Assembly (NCBI GenBank): GCA_916988195.3
Contig: CAKASQ030000078.1
Location: 1-64,000 of the forward strand
Length of the DNA: 64,000 nt
DNA from: Oscillospiraceae bacterium
GTDB lineage: Bacteria > Bacillota > Clostridia > Oscillospirales > Oscillospiraceae
Reading direction: 5' to 3'
The stretch's first letter is position 1; every line of letters starts with the position of its first letter. Shown here in pieces: positions 17,684 through 27,013 of this stretch. The translations under genes were made by a program, and so were the position numbers. Below the pieces are notes generated by a model, which saw nothing but the letters and a program-made list of their open reading frames with translations, did not search any database and was not told the origin of the DNA.

Positions 17684-17728
17684 TGGTTGCGGGAGAGGGA
17701 TTTGAACCCCCGACCTCCGGGTTATGAG
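17684..17728 (-). other. 3' half of a tRNA-Met (CAU) gene: probable attachment site
   Basis: Read on the minus strand this is a perfect tRNA 3' half: anticodon loop CTCATAA, anticodon 3' stem, variable loop, T-arm GGGGGTTCAAATCCCTC, acceptor 3' strand TCCCGCA, discriminator A and encoded CCA. The D-arm and 5' acceptor strand are absent; sequence beyond 17728 is unrelated. Such displaced 3' ends mark the junction of an element that integrated into a tRNA gene. Because the tRNA would run leftwards, the intact gene of that event should lie to the right of this point, so the partner site is not the integrase side alone. No second copy was found in the window. Confidence 0.85.
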
Positions 17729-17922
17729 GGATAGGAAACGACAATCTGTGCAAAAATTGTTCCTGATTAGCGCAAAACAGGATGAATTACGGAACTATTT
17801 TTAATTGAAAATCATGCCGCTTCTAATCGCGCCCAAACAGGTGCAATTACGTTGGGGTCAAAATGGAGTCAGATGGAATAGGCAGCATATTGAATCTGCT
17901 GGAATTCTGACGCGCTCGATCA

Positions 17923-18462
17923 TCACCCGAGCGCAGTCAACAGTTCGTGAATTTCTGTCTGCTTTATCTGTGCCTTCCAAGACGCAATACCTTGCTCTAT
18001 TCTTTGTCTGTGTTTCAGAAATTTCACACCGGTAAACAGTGGTTTCAGGGATTCCAAATAGTCTATTCGTGTCTGCATATAAGGAATCATGCTTCCCCAG
18101 CCACCGACGCCGGGACCTTCTAACGGCAAATTCTCAAATACGGCATAGTCGTCATTCAGCTTCAAAAACTTCTCCAGCGCTTTTCTGCGCCGATCTGCAC
18201 TACTTTCACTGATTGCGCCAAAAAGATAGTACATTCTCGTCGGCTCCGCAGCGTGCATTTCAATTGTATGAAGAATCCAATCATCCTGCTGTTCGGCAAC
18301 GGTATCGCTGTCCTTACTTTCATGGAGAAGCAATTGGTTAGCAATCGAGCTGTATATCCATTGTTCATTATTTGTTTTTTCAAACAGGTAGTCCGAAATC
18401 AATTCCGGATACGCTTGAAATTTCTCGTTCCCCCAGATAAAATGCAGCCGCCTTACCCAAGG
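17923..18462 (-). pseudogene. C-terminal fragment of a large protein of unknown function
   Basis: About 180 residues of open frame ending normally at 17923, with good protein character (WIYSSIANQLLLHESK, LEGPGVGGWGSMIPYMQTR, LKHRQRIEQGIASWKAQ). It lacks any start of its own: upstream the frame runs out of phase through the truncated recombinase gene. It looks like the helical tail of a much larger protein, perhaps an ATPase of a defence system, but I do not recognise the family. The intervening 195 bp between it and the tRNA half shows no gene. Confidence 0.6.
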
Positions 18463-18463
18463 A

Positions 18464-18877
18464 TTATGCGCATAGAAAGATATGCCGAAGCATCGGCGCA
18501 CCGCATTGTCCGCAGCGGACACGGTCGCGGATCTGCCGGATGCCCTCGCTTTCCTGAGCCGCCTGATTCCAACGCCGTGCGCTTTTAACCGCAGCAGCTT
18601 CTTCGTAGGTGTTCTCATCAATAATCGTTTCAAATTCTTCATCGCCGGTGTACTTCGCATTCTCCAGAATCCGAGAAATCCGCGCCTTATCCCATACACA
18701 GGTCCGCTCTGTGTATGGGATCTTCTTTGCTGTCAAATCTTCCGCGATTTCCTTGAGCGACGCACCTTGAATGTACGATCTGAAAATATTACGGACAACA
18801 TCGGCTTCCTGCTGTTCGATCACGGTGTGACCGTTGCGGATCGTGTAGCCAAACGGTAAATATCGAATCTTTTTCAT
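18464..18877 (-). pseudogene. Truncated recombinase-domain protein, second recombinase of the ICE
   Basis: The 137 residues match the Recombinase and zinc-ribbon regions of large serine recombinases (FGYTIRNGHTVIEQQEAD, KAKYTGDEEFETIID-like stretch, CGQCGAPMLRH) without a catalytic resolvase domain. ICEs of this type often carry such a companion directly after the main serine recombinase; here the two are 11 bp apart. The sequence stops being family-like right after the first half of the zinc ribbon and runs into the tail of an unrelated gene. It is therefore cut by a deletion or rearrangement near 18463. Confidence 0.7.
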
Positions 18878-18888
18878 ACCCGTCCCTC

Positions 18889-20430
18889 TTAAATCTGTTC
18901 TGTAAATTTGAGCCCACCAAGCAGGGTGACTGTCATCTCGTCGCGGTTATTGATGCAGATATCTGTGACGATCTCATGGAACAGCTTCTCGTCGAACACT
19001 TCCAGCGGCTGTTCCAGCTCGTCGATCAGGGATTTCAGCTTCCGCACATCCTCCAACATCGTTGTGATCCGAGATTCAAAGCTGCTGTATCGCTCGGCTT
19101 TCAGTTTATCGAGCTGCTGGCGGATCTCCCGCGCCTGCGTATGGTAAATATCTGCGGCGAGGTATCCCTTTGTGCGAAGCCGCTCCAGTGCAAGCAGCTT
19201 TGCGTTCAGTTCGGCAATGCTCTGACTGAGCTGGCTGGCCGCTCTGTTGTTCCGCTTATAGGCTGCGGCGGCAAATTCCAGCTTCTGAATCGTCTGACCG
19301 AGGATATCTTCTTCGCAGAAGCGCAGCTTGTTGATCATGGTGATGATGCCGTCGTAAATACGTTCCTCACTGTAATAGCCGGAATTGCAGGCATTGGTAT
19401 CTGCCGCGTGTTTTGAACAGACCCACTTGATTACGCCACTTCGCACCTTCCGGTGATAGAAAGAGCCGCACTCGGAACACCGAATGCGGCTTGTAAGAGG
19501 ATACTGTCTGGGCGGAATTTCTGTGCAGTGCTGCTTTTTCTTTTTCTCTAAAAGCTCCTGCACCTGATAGAAAAGCTGTTTATCAAGAAGCGGTGCATGG
19601 GTTTCCTTGGCATAAAACATATCTTCCTGCCCGCGATTTTTGGATTGCCGGAACGGAACTACTGCTTCACGACAGGTTTTCTGGTATTTGCAGTCACCGA
19701 TGTATCGCTCGTTTGATAAAATATAGGAAACCCGTGTGGATGTCCAAGTGGACTTTCCGCACTTTGTGGGAACGTCGCGGACAGACAAGTCTTTTGCAAT
19801 CTCGCTGATTGACCAACCATTCAGATATGACTGGTAAATCCATCGAACAATGATGGCTTCCGGTTCGTAGACAGACAGTGTTTTGTTTATCAACCGATAC
19901 CCATATGGAGCGTTGCTGTCAATATACTCTCCAAGTTCCATCCGTTTGACGATGGATAACCGCTGATGCTGCGAGATGGATTTGGATTCTTCCTGTGCGA
20001 TGGCTGCAAACGTATTGAGCAGCATCTCGTCGGCCATCGCCAGTGTGTTGATTCCATCTTCTTCGAACTGCACCCCGATGCCGAGCAGCTTCAGCTTGCG
20101 CGTATAATTCAGCGCCTCTTTCACGTTGCGTGCAAATCTGGAGACCGATTTTGTAAGAATGAGGTCGATCTGGTGCAGCTCGCACATGCGGATCATCCGC
20201 TGAAATTCCGGACGGTTATCCGCTTTCATGCCGCTGAGACCCTCGTCGGCAAAAATGTCGACCAGCTCCCATTCCTGCTTCTCTGCAATGTATTTCGTAT
20301 AAACATGTTCCTGCGTTGCAAAGGAATTTCGCTGATCTGCGGAGTTTGAGGACACGCGGCAATATGCCGCCACGCGCAGCTTGGGGATCTCCTGCTTCGT
20401 CGTCGGTGCAATCAGTTTTGCAACTGGCAT
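18889..20430 (-). CDS. Large serine recombinase (site-specific, ICE-type)
   Basis: A 513-residue recombinase that cuts and rejoins DNA through a 5' phosphoserine. The resolvase domain opens with VAAYCRVSS (nucleophile about S27) and includes DEGLSGMKADNRPEFQRM and SRFARN. The Recombinase domain follows (APYGYRL, WTSTRVSYILSNERYIGD), then a zinc ribbon with CSECG and later Cys, a coiled coil (residues about 390-450) and the C-terminal tail. The ATG at 20430 has GGGAGGTGAG before it. It is probably the integrase of the ICE to its right and is distinct from the tyrosine integrase at 16083. Confidence 0.92.
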   Translation of the reverse strand: MPVAKLIAPTTKQEIPKLRVAAYCRVSSNSADQRNSFATQEHVYTKYIAEKQEWELVDIFADEGLSGMKADNRPEFQRMIRMCELHQIDLILTKSVSRFARNVKEALNYTRKLKLLGIGVQFEEDGINTLAMADEMLLNTFAAIAQEESKSISQHQRLSIVKRMELGEYIDSNAPYGYRLINKTLSVYEPEAIIVRWIYQSYLNGWSISEIAKDLSVRDVPTKCGKSTWTSTRVSYILSNERYIGDCKYQKTCREAVVPFRQSKNRGQEDMFYAKETHAPLLDKQLFYQVQELLEKKKKQHCTEIPPRQYPLTSRIRCSECGSFYHRKVRSGVIKWVCSKHAADTNACNSGYYSEERIYDGIITMINKLRFCEEDILGQTIQKLEFAAAAYKRNNRAASQLSQSIAELNAKLLALERLRTKGYLAADIYHTQAREIRQQLDKLKAERYSSFESRITTMLEDVRKLKSLIDELEQPLEVFDEKLFHEIVTDICINNRDEMTVTLLGGLKFTEQI

Positions 20431-20574
20431 TTTTCTCACCTCCCATGCCGTTTGTCAACGACAAGTATATCCGCGAAAAGGTTCAAGTCTACTGATATCT
20501 TTCAAACGGTCCCGAATTCTACCAAACGCTGAAACGGCGGCGGGAATTCTTGTGGAAACCGTGCAAATTACAGT

Positions 20575-20733
20575 TTAATCCGTAAGGACAATGTCCGCGC
20601 CGGTCAGTGCCTGATAATATTTTTTTGCTCTGCGGTATTCTTTTTCCGTAATGTCTCCGCTCTGACGCAGGGCGCGGAGTGTCATCAGGATTCGGAGAAA
20701 ATTTGCGTTTTTGTTTTGGTGCTCAGATAGCAT
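20575..20733 (-). CDS. Small SHOCT-like protein
   Basis: A 52-residue protein whose C-terminal half (LRALRQSGDITEKEYRRAKKYYQAL) matches the SHOCT (short C-terminal) helical pair often seen at the end of membrane or DNA-associated proteins. Standing alone ahead of the serine recombinase, it recurs in ICEs of this type. The ATG at 20733 lies 13 bases after AGGAGG, somewhat far; a GTG at 20778 is the alternative. Function is unknown. Confidence 0.55.
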   Translation of the reverse strand: MLSEHQNKNANFLRILMTLRALRQSGDITEKEYRRAKKYYQALTGADIVLTD

Positions 20734-21095
20734 TTGTGTTTTCTCGCCTCCTGTACATCTGTTTTCGTACTTCGCCACACGCGCTCCAACGCGCAGTTTT
20801 TATGCCTTTGGGGTGCAGCGTCCCCACCGGGACGCAGAAAAGCCGACACGCGGGCGCGTGTCGGCTGACGGCCTTGTTTAATTGCGTCATGTTGGATTAT
20901 GCCTTTTGCTCAAACTAAATTATCAAAAATGTAGAAAACCTCAAAAAATTATGATATGTTACAATGCTAGTGTTCATCGCAAGCATGTATTACAGCACAT
21001 TTTTGCTACGCTTTTATTTACTCCCGCAGGCTAATCCTGCGGGAGTTGTGCTTTAGATTATACCATTTTCAAGCAAGCCTTTGCACCTGTATTCA
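20734..21095. other. Intergenic stretch with two hairpins, no gene seen
   Basis: No credible coding frame is present. It holds a GC-rich hairpin AGCCGACACGC/GCGTGTCGGCT (20841-20866), an AT-rich segment around 20910-20970, and the terminator at 21021-21045. The AT-rich part may carry the promoter for the leftward recombinase genes. Confidence 0.5.
21021..21045 (-). terminator. Terminator at the end of the transfer operon
   Basis: CTCCCGCAGG and CCTGCGGGAG form a perfect 10-bp stem with a five-base loop. On the minus strand it is followed by TAAATAAAA rather than a T run, so strength is uncertain; it lies just after the last leftward gene of the transfer block. Confidence 0.6.
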
Positions 21096-21785
21096 TCATC
21101 TAGCCTCACCGCCGTGACTTCGGTTTTTCTTTTCGCAAACCTGTTTCTGGTGATCATGCACCTTCCCTGCATAGAAAAGTTCTCGCACTACTTTCAGATC
21201 GAGATTCCAATGTGGTTCGAGCCACCGGTCCGGATACTTGGCACACAACCTGGGCAGGAACTGTTTCAGCTCTGCACCCTCTCTGGGAAATTGAATGCCG
21301 TCTTTGTAGGTAATGTCCTGCTTCAGTTCTGCCACAAGTTTCTTATATTCCCGCTGGTCAGTCTGCTCATAGGTGCTTTTGCCGGTGAGCTGCTTGTAGG
21401 CATACTCTCCCACATAGCTCATCTGTTCGAAGCTGCAATCCCCGTAGGGTTCGACCTCTGCAAGCGAATCCGGGTCCGCCAGCGCAGCCAGATAGACTTC
21501 TTTTCCTTGCGCAATCAGCCACGCGCGGAAGTTTATAAAGCCGTCATCGCTGCAGCCGTATTCCGTTATGATTTCGGCAGCATCCCACAGACCGTACTTG
21601 TACGCGAGATCTTCGTAAGCTTGCGTAATATCGTGAAAGTTCTGTGCCTGTTCTGCCCCTATAGATACCAAGCGTCCCTTCAGATACTCCACCATGGCAG
21701 ACATATCCTGCCCGCAGGCATCTTTCGTCTCCCGGATCAATCCCCAGAATGTGTCTTTGTTGATCTCTGTGATGGTATCGTTCAT
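21096..21785 (-). CDS. DUF4240 domain protein
   Basis: A 229-residue soluble protein. The first half fits the DUF4240 family: FWGLIRETK near the start, a helix with YEDLAYKYGLWDAAEIIT, then GCSDDGFINFRAWLIAQGK and ALADPDSLAEV. The second half, with EYAYKQLTGKSTYEQ and a Cys/His-poor tail, is not recognised. The family's role is unknown; it is common near toxin-immunity loci and on ICEs. AGAGGTGGAAT precedes the ATG. It is last in the leftward transfer block, 45 bp after the cell-wall hydrolase gene. Confidence 0.75.
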   Translation of the reverse strand: MNDTITEINKDTFWGLIRETKDACGQDMSAMVEYLKGRLVSIGAEQAQNFHDITQAYEDLAYKYGLWDAAEIITEYGCSDDGFINFRAWLIAQGKEVYLAALADPDSLAEVEPYGDCSFEQMSYVGEYAYKQLTGKSTYEQTDQREYKKLVAELKQDITYKDGIQFPREGAELKQFLPRLCAKYPDRWLEPHWNLDLKVVRELFYAGKVHDHQKQVCEKKNRSHGGEAR

Positions 21786-21830
21786 ATTCCACCTCTTTTG
21801 CGTTTCAGTTTTTCAGTTTCAAAGCGTAGC

Positions 21831-24671
21831 TTAATCCGCAAACAGATCAGGCCTTGCTGCGACGGCAAAGCCCTCGCGCCCGGTCACGACCACGCCATTC
21901 TGCCCGCCGGAGCAGTGAATGACGAGGATATTGCCCACGCTGTCGTAGCCGCAGACGATCCCGACGTGGCTGTCGTCCGCGTAAAAGACAAGATCGCCGG
22001 GCAGTGCGTCTGCCCATGCAATGTTGGTGCAATAGCCATGCTGTGAGGCTGCGCCACCACCGCGTCCGGGCAGGTATGCACCGCTCGTGGCGTTATAGAA
22101 TGTCCAGTCCACAAAGCCGGAGCAGTCCAGTCCGAATGGCAGCACCTTGCCGGTCGAACCGCTGCCCGGTGCAGTGACTGTCGTCGGCGTTCCCCAGCGG
22201 CTGTCCCAGCCGAGAACGAGGCTTTTGCCGCCCCAGAAATACGTCACCTTTCCAAGAAGCTGATATGCTGTCAGGACAATGGATTCGCGCAGCGGATCAA
22301 GATCATCCGGCAGCGTGCCTTGGATGTCCGAAATGTCGACGGGGTCGATGGGCATGCCGTCCGGCTGATAATTACCGATCAGGGAAAGGAAAATGTCGTC
22401 GTAGTCCGGCTTCAGCAGTTCTTCGAGCATCTCCCGCTGCTGGTCGGTGAAGCCGTATTCGTCTGCCATCTGCATGGCATCCTTGATCTGCACAGAAATA
22501 TGCAGCGTTGTGACCCGTTCGCCATCTACGGTTCTGGTCGTCAATTCGTATTCCAGCTTGTTGGCGTCGAAGAAAATTTCCCGCAGAAGCTGGAGCTTTT
22601 CCTCATCCATCGTCATAACGTCCAACCCATGTTCTTCGTCGGTTGAGACCTTGACCGCGTACACAGCCAGCACATTCCGCCAGTTCTGCAGCATGGCCGC
22701 TTCCATGCCCTCCTGCATATCCAGCTCATCGTATGGATGTTCCTCCATGATACGGTAGATCTCATCGGTAAACTCGCCGTTCAGCGTCGCAACCGCGTCC
22801 GGGATTTTAATTTCCGTGCCGGTGTCCTCACCGGCGAACAGGATACCGAGCGGCGAAGCAAACAACATCCCTACAAGCAAGATCACCACGACAACGGAAA
22901 CTGCCGCCGCACCGCCTGCACCAATCGCTGCGGCCAGCTTTTCTGCCGCTGCCACGATTGCCCGCAGAACCTTCCTTCCGGTCTCTTTTGCTACCTTCGC
23001 CGCTTTGATTGCTGTATCCCGAAGCACCTGCCCTTTGCGGATGACAGTTGCGGCCTGCTTGGGAGCAGCCGCCGACGCTTTGCTGGGCAAGGCTTTTGCG
23101 GCAGGTGTGGCGGACTTGATTTTGGCGTTTGGTGCTGTTTTGATCTTCTGCTTTTTTACGAAAGCCGGTCGCGCCTGTTTCTGGACGCGCACAGGCTTTG
23201 TCGGAGCGACATTCCTGCTCGCTGGCGCAGGGACTGTTTCATTCGTCAATGTCGGTTGACATAATTTCGATTCACCACGCACAGCCTTCCTTCCAGTTTG
23301 CCGCACTGCCTGCTGTTGGTTTGCCTGCACGGGCGTTACCTGTGTCGGTTGCTGCGCCGCAATGTATTTCCGCTTGCTCTTGATGTCCGGCAGCGGTGGC
23401 TGTGGAACTTCCGGCTTCGTGGGTTCTATATCGGCGGGCATGGAAGCTGTCTGCGGCTGCCGCGTTCGGATCTGCGGCAGAGCTGGCTGCTCCTGCTCCG
23501 CACTATGGGAAACGTGGAGTTTTTGCTGTTCACGAACAGTTTCCCGTGTACGAATGACAGGAGAAAAAGTTTCTGAATCTTCGATTGTGTTCTCAATACT
23601 GCTTGCTTCTTCTTTGAGAAGATTCTGTTTTTTCCGCTTCTTTCGGATGTACTCTTTCGTCTTGATTGCAGGAAGCGCGAACTGTGTGGTATCCGGTTTT
23701 GGCGTGGCAAGCGGTTCTCGCGGAGAGGAAACAATCGGTTTTTCTCTTGGCAGAGTTCGTGCTGATGGCTGCACCGTCGGGGTCGTCGCAGGTGCAGACG
23801 GTTCCGTGCTGGCAGGAGATTGTCCAAGCGACCGTTGTTCTGCCGGTCTTGCTTTCCCAGCAGGCTTTTCTCTTACTGATGTTTCCAGTTCGCGCACGGA
23901 TCGGTTTACCTGCGCGTGGTGAACAGCCTGCGGCTTTTTATGAATCTGCGAAGCTAGATGCTTGGGCTGCTGTACGGGTGCATCAGCAGTCGGTGTATGC
24001 TCCCGCATTTTAGGCTGCGGGGGATTTGTAGGAGGAATCGTTTTCTCCTTGATTGACGAAGCCGATTCACGCACAGAATGTTCCATTGTCGATGGCATTG
24101 TTTCCGCAGAAACAGCCTTTGCGTTTTCATGAATCCTCGGAGTTGGATACTGAGACGGGGACGCTGGCGCTTTCGCATCCGGCGTATATACTCGCGTTTT
24201 GGGCTGTTGGGCGTTTGCAGGAGGAACCGGCTTCTCCCTGATCGGAGAAGCCGATTCGCGCACAGAACGACTTACCTGCGGCTGGCTCTGTGGCGGGTAG
24301 CTCGGTCGCGCAGACGCAGGCGGATATTCTTTCGGTGCCACAGTAGGCTGCTGGGGCTGTCGGGACTGCTCGTGTTGTGGATTGGATTCTGTCCTGGCTT
24401 CCCGCTGCGGTTCGGATTTTGTTTTCGGCAGCCTGTGGGCTGCCTTTTCTGCCAGATGGCGGACTTCCTGCACGGCATGGTCGGCGGTGTCTGTGATCTT
24501 GCCGCTCTCGTAGCGATCTTCCGGCTGACCGTCCTGCGCTGCGTCGCGCAGCTCCTGCCGAAGCTGCTGAAAGGAAGCATCCGTGCCGCGGCGGAATGCT
24601 GCCTGCGGCGCGGATTTGAGGGTTTTGACGGCTCTCGCTTTCAGCGGCGATTTTTCTTTGACCTCTCGCAT
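21831..24671 (-). CDS. Conjugation-associated NlpC/P60 peptidoglycan hydrolase with long repetitive N-terminus
   Basis: A 946-residue protein. The first 560 residues are low-complexity, rich in Pro, Ser, Arg and Lys, with imperfect repeats starting SVRESAS and containing IREKPVPP or IKEKTIPP. A transmembrane helix (AVSVVVVILLVGMLFASPLG) lies near 595-620. An extracellular helical region follows, and the C-terminal NlpC/P60 domain has catalytic Cys in FGLDCSGFVDW, His in DDSHVGIVCG and a third polar residue in VIHCSGG. It would open the cell wall for the mating channel, like VirB1/Orf14-type proteins of Gram-positive ICEs. Its ATG overlaps the VirB4 stop by one base. Confidence 0.88.
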   Translation of the reverse strand: MREVKEKSPLKARAVKTLKSAPQAAFRRGTDASFQQLRQELRDAAQDGQPEDRYESGKITDTADHAVQEVRHLAEKAAHRLPKTKSEPQREARTESNPQHEQSRQPQQPTVAPKEYPPASARPSYPPQSQPQVSRSVRESASPIREKPVPPANAQQPKTRVYTPDAKAPASPSQYPTPRIHENAKAVSAETMPSTMEHSVRESASSIKEKTIPPTNPPQPKMREHTPTADAPVQQPKHLASQIHKKPQAVHHAQVNRSVRELETSVREKPAGKARPAEQRSLGQSPASTEPSAPATTPTVQPSARTLPREKPIVSSPREPLATPKPDTTQFALPAIKTKEYIRKKRKKQNLLKEEASSIENTIEDSETFSPVIRTRETVREQQKLHVSHSAEQEQPALPQIRTRQPQTASMPADIEPTKPEVPQPPLPDIKSKRKYIAAQQPTQVTPVQANQQQAVRQTGRKAVRGESKLCQPTLTNETVPAPASRNVAPTKPVRVQKQARPAFVKKQKIKTAPNAKIKSATPAAKALPSKASAAAPKQAATVIRKGQVLRDTAIKAAKVAKETGRKVLRAIVAAAEKLAAAIGAGGAAAVSVVVVILLVGMLFASPLGILFAGEDTGTEIKIPDAVATLNGEFTDEIYRIMEEHPYDELDMQEGMEAAMLQNWRNVLAVYAVKVSTDEEHGLDVMTMDEEKLQLLREIFFDANKLEYELTTRTVDGERVTTLHISVQIKDAMQMADEYGFTDQQREMLEELLKPDYDDIFLSLIGNYQPDGMPIDPVDISDIQGTLPDDLDPLRESIVLTAYQLLGKVTYFWGGKSLVLGWDSRWGTPTTVTAPGSGSTGKVLPFGLDCSGFVDWTFYNATSGAYLPGRGGGAASQHGYCTNIAWADALPGDLVFYADDSHVGIVCGYDSVGNILVIHCSGGQNGVVVTGREGFAVAARPDLFAD

Positions 24672-27013
24672 TACGACGCCTGCTCCACTCGTTCAGACAT
24701 CTTCGTCGTCATAAGCTGGTACAGCCTGCCGTTTTTCGGAAAATGATCCACGAAAGGCACGATGGTGCTGCCGCACTTGAGAAGCCCGTGCCCAAAGTCC
24801 ACGCCTGAAATATACGAGAGCTGATTGTCCGAAATATTGAGCAGCCGCGCCAGCTCGATCCGGTCTGTGCTTGCCTGATTAAGCATGAGCAGGAATTCGC
24901 TGTTTGCAAGCATGGTTCTTGCTGTGTGGGATTGCAGCAGATCGTCGACGTTCTGCGTCAAGCCCGTGCCGCAGGCCCCATATTTGCGCATCCGCTTCCA
25001 GAGCGTGAACAGAAAATTCGCGCTGTATTCGTGCTGGAACAGCAAATAGATTTCATCAATATAAAGCCATGTATTCTTGCCAAGCTTGCGGTTTCGGATG
25101 ATGCGGTTGAACACGCTGTCCAGTACAACGAGCATGCCGACCGGCAGGAGCTGTTTGCCAAGGTCACGGATATCATAGCAGAGGATTCTGGAGTTTGTAT
25201 CCACGTTCGTGTACTTGGCAAACGTGTTCAAGCTGCCCTCCGTGAACAGCTCCAGCGCCAGTGCAACGTCCCGTGCTTCGGGTTCCGGCTGCTCCAGGAG
25301 CGCAGCGTGGAAGTCTTGTAATGTCGGCACAACGCCGAGATAGCCGTTTCGGATGAACTCGCGGTAGACCTGGGCAGTACACCTGTCAATGATGGATTTC
25401 TCCTTGGCGGACAGCTTGCCAGCGCCCACGAGCTGCTCGCAGAGGGACAATAAGAATTCGGATTTCAGCACAACTGGATTGTCACCGTCGTTGTAGCCGG
25501 ACTCCATATCGAGGGCGTTGATATGATTGGGCGAAGTCGCGGAGATTTCAATGACCTCGCCGCCCAAGCCTTCGACCAGCGGGCGATACTCGGCTTCGGG
25601 GTCAATGATGATAATGTCATCGTTTGTAGACAGCGCGATCTCCGTGATCTCTCGCTTGGCTGCAAAGGATTTACCAGAACCGGAGACACCGAGGATAAAG
25701 CCGTTACCATTCAAAAGCTCCTTGCGGTCGGCAAGGATGAGATTCTTGGAAATGGCGTTCTGCCCGTAGTAGATGCCGTGTCGGTGCCGAATTTCCTGCG
25801 CCTTGAACGGCATAAGCACAGCGAGGGCTTCTGTCGTGAGTGTCCGCAGCGCGTCGATGCGCCGCAGACCGAGCGGCAGCACGGTGATCAAGCCATCCTG
25901 CTGCTGAAAGCTCAGTTTCGCCAGTTGGCACAGGTGCTTGCGCGCAATGGATTGGAGCGTTTCGGTGTCGCTGTCCAGTTCCTCTTTGCTGTCTGCCAGA
26001 TGCACGAGCGTGACCACAGCGAACAGCATCCGCTGGTCGCGGGTCGTGAGATCGTCCAGCATCTCGCGGGTTTCCTTGCGCTGCTGCTCCAAATCATACG
26101 GCACAACGGCAGAAAAGTTCTGGTTGCTGTTCTGCCTGCGCTGCCAGTTGGTGACGTTCGTTTCCACGCCGAGGAGCTTGTTCTCCACCTCGCGCACAGC
26201 TTCGTCGGTCGGCACGGGGATCATGTCAATGGAGAGCATCATGCGCCGGTTGAGATCGGTCAGCTCCAGAATCATGCTGTCTTTGATGTAGCTGGCGTAG
26301 TCTTTAAGGAACAGCACACGGCCATATTGACTTCCCATCTTGAAATAATCCCGATGGAACTCCAAGCTATCCGGGCAGATCGTGTCCTTGAGATTATGCC
26401 CGCGCTTCATGGCAGATTGCAGGTCGAACGGCAGTGCCGCTTCTTCTGGTCTAAAGAAGCCGCGCAGCACATCCAGGCGCTCGGCGGCGTCCAGCTCGTT
26501 GGAGGAAGAATTGAGCCGCGAGAGTTTGGAGGACACTTCGCCTGTTACACGGGAGAAGAATGTGCGCGCTTCGTCTACATTCTTTTTGTGAACGGAAACC
26601 GTGATAAACCGATCCTGCTCCACGCTGGCGGAGCTGCCGGAGATTTTGCCTTCCAGCATCCCATTGAACTCGTCCACGAATCCGTCGAGGCTGTCGCCGC
26701 GCTGCGGAAGCAGGACGGTATCTTCAAACGCCTGCCGGTTGACCTGCTTGTTGCAGATCGTGAGCTTGGTGGTAGAGCCGCTGTCCAAAGCGTTCAGCAG
26801 TTCGCTGTAGCCAAGGAACATGGCGGTCTTGTCCTCTTTGGACGCGATGGCATAGTTGATGTCCGAAAAGCGCAGCGTTCTGGAATACTTCGTGCCGAAC
26901 TGAAAAATCCCATCCGCGAAGATCCGCTGGATGGGAATGACGTCCTGCACGCTGCGTGGGATTTTGTAGGCTGTGCGATCCTGCTTGATGGTGTTGTTGA
27001 GGGTTTTAATCAA
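24671..27013 (-). CDS. VirB4/TraE-family conjugation ATPase
   Basis: A 780-residue ATPase that powers the type IV secretion channel. Walker A GVSGSGKS is at about 441-448, Walker B in WLYIDEIYLLF near 650, and the C-terminal motif TQNVDDLLQS follows. The N-terminal 300 residues match the CagE/TrbE/VirB N-domain (YARVLFLKDYASYIKDS). The likely start is TTG: GGGAGGTG stands seven bases before it, and the codon overlaps the stop of the PrgI gene by 8 bp. It works with the small membrane protein PrgI encoded directly upstream. Confidence 0.94.
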   Translation of the reverse strand: MIKTLNNTIKQDRTAYKIPRSVQDVIPIQRIFADGIFQFGTKYSRTLRFSDINYAIASKEDKTAMFLGYSELLNALDSGSTTKLTICNKQVNRQAFEDTVLLPQRGDSLDGFVDEFNGMLEGKISGSSASVEQDRFITVSVHKKNVDEARTFFSRVTGEVSSKLSRLNSSSNELDAAERLDVLRGFFRPEEAALPFDLQSAMKRGHNLKDTICPDSLEFHRDYFKMGSQYGRVLFLKDYASYIKDSMILELTDLNRRMMLSIDMIPVPTDEAVREVENKLLGVETNVTNWQRRQNSNQNFSAVVPYDLEQQRKETREMLDDLTTRDQRMLFAVVTLVHLADSKEELDSDTETLQSIARKHLCQLAKLSFQQQDGLITVLPLGLRRIDALRTLTTEALAVLMPFKAQEIRHRHGIYYGQNAISKNLILADRKELLNGNGFILGVSGSGKSFAAKREITEIALSTNDDIIIIDPEAEYRPLVEGLGGEVIEISATSPNHINALDMESGYNDGDNPVVLKSEFLLSLCEQLVGAGKLSAKEKSIIDRCTAQVYREFIRNGYLGVVPTLQDFHAALLEQPEPEARDVALALELFTEGSLNTFAKYTNVDTNSRILCYDIRDLGKQLLPVGMLVVLDSVFNRIIRNRKLGKNTWLYIDEIYLLFQHEYSANFLFTLWKRMRKYGACGTGLTQNVDDLLQSHTARTMLANSEFLLMLNQASTDRIELARLLNISDNQLSYISGVDFGHGLLKCGSTIVPFVDHFPKNGRLYQLMTTKMSERVEQAS

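Noticed and set aside
17684-17728. A complete tRNA gene
   Set aside because: Only the 3' half is present; no D-arm or 5' acceptor strand lies beyond 17728.
16083-20430. Tyrosine integrase and serine recombinase as parts of one element
   Set aside because: They lie on different strands, are separated by the tRNA half and a broken gene, and each type works alone; two separate elements fit better.
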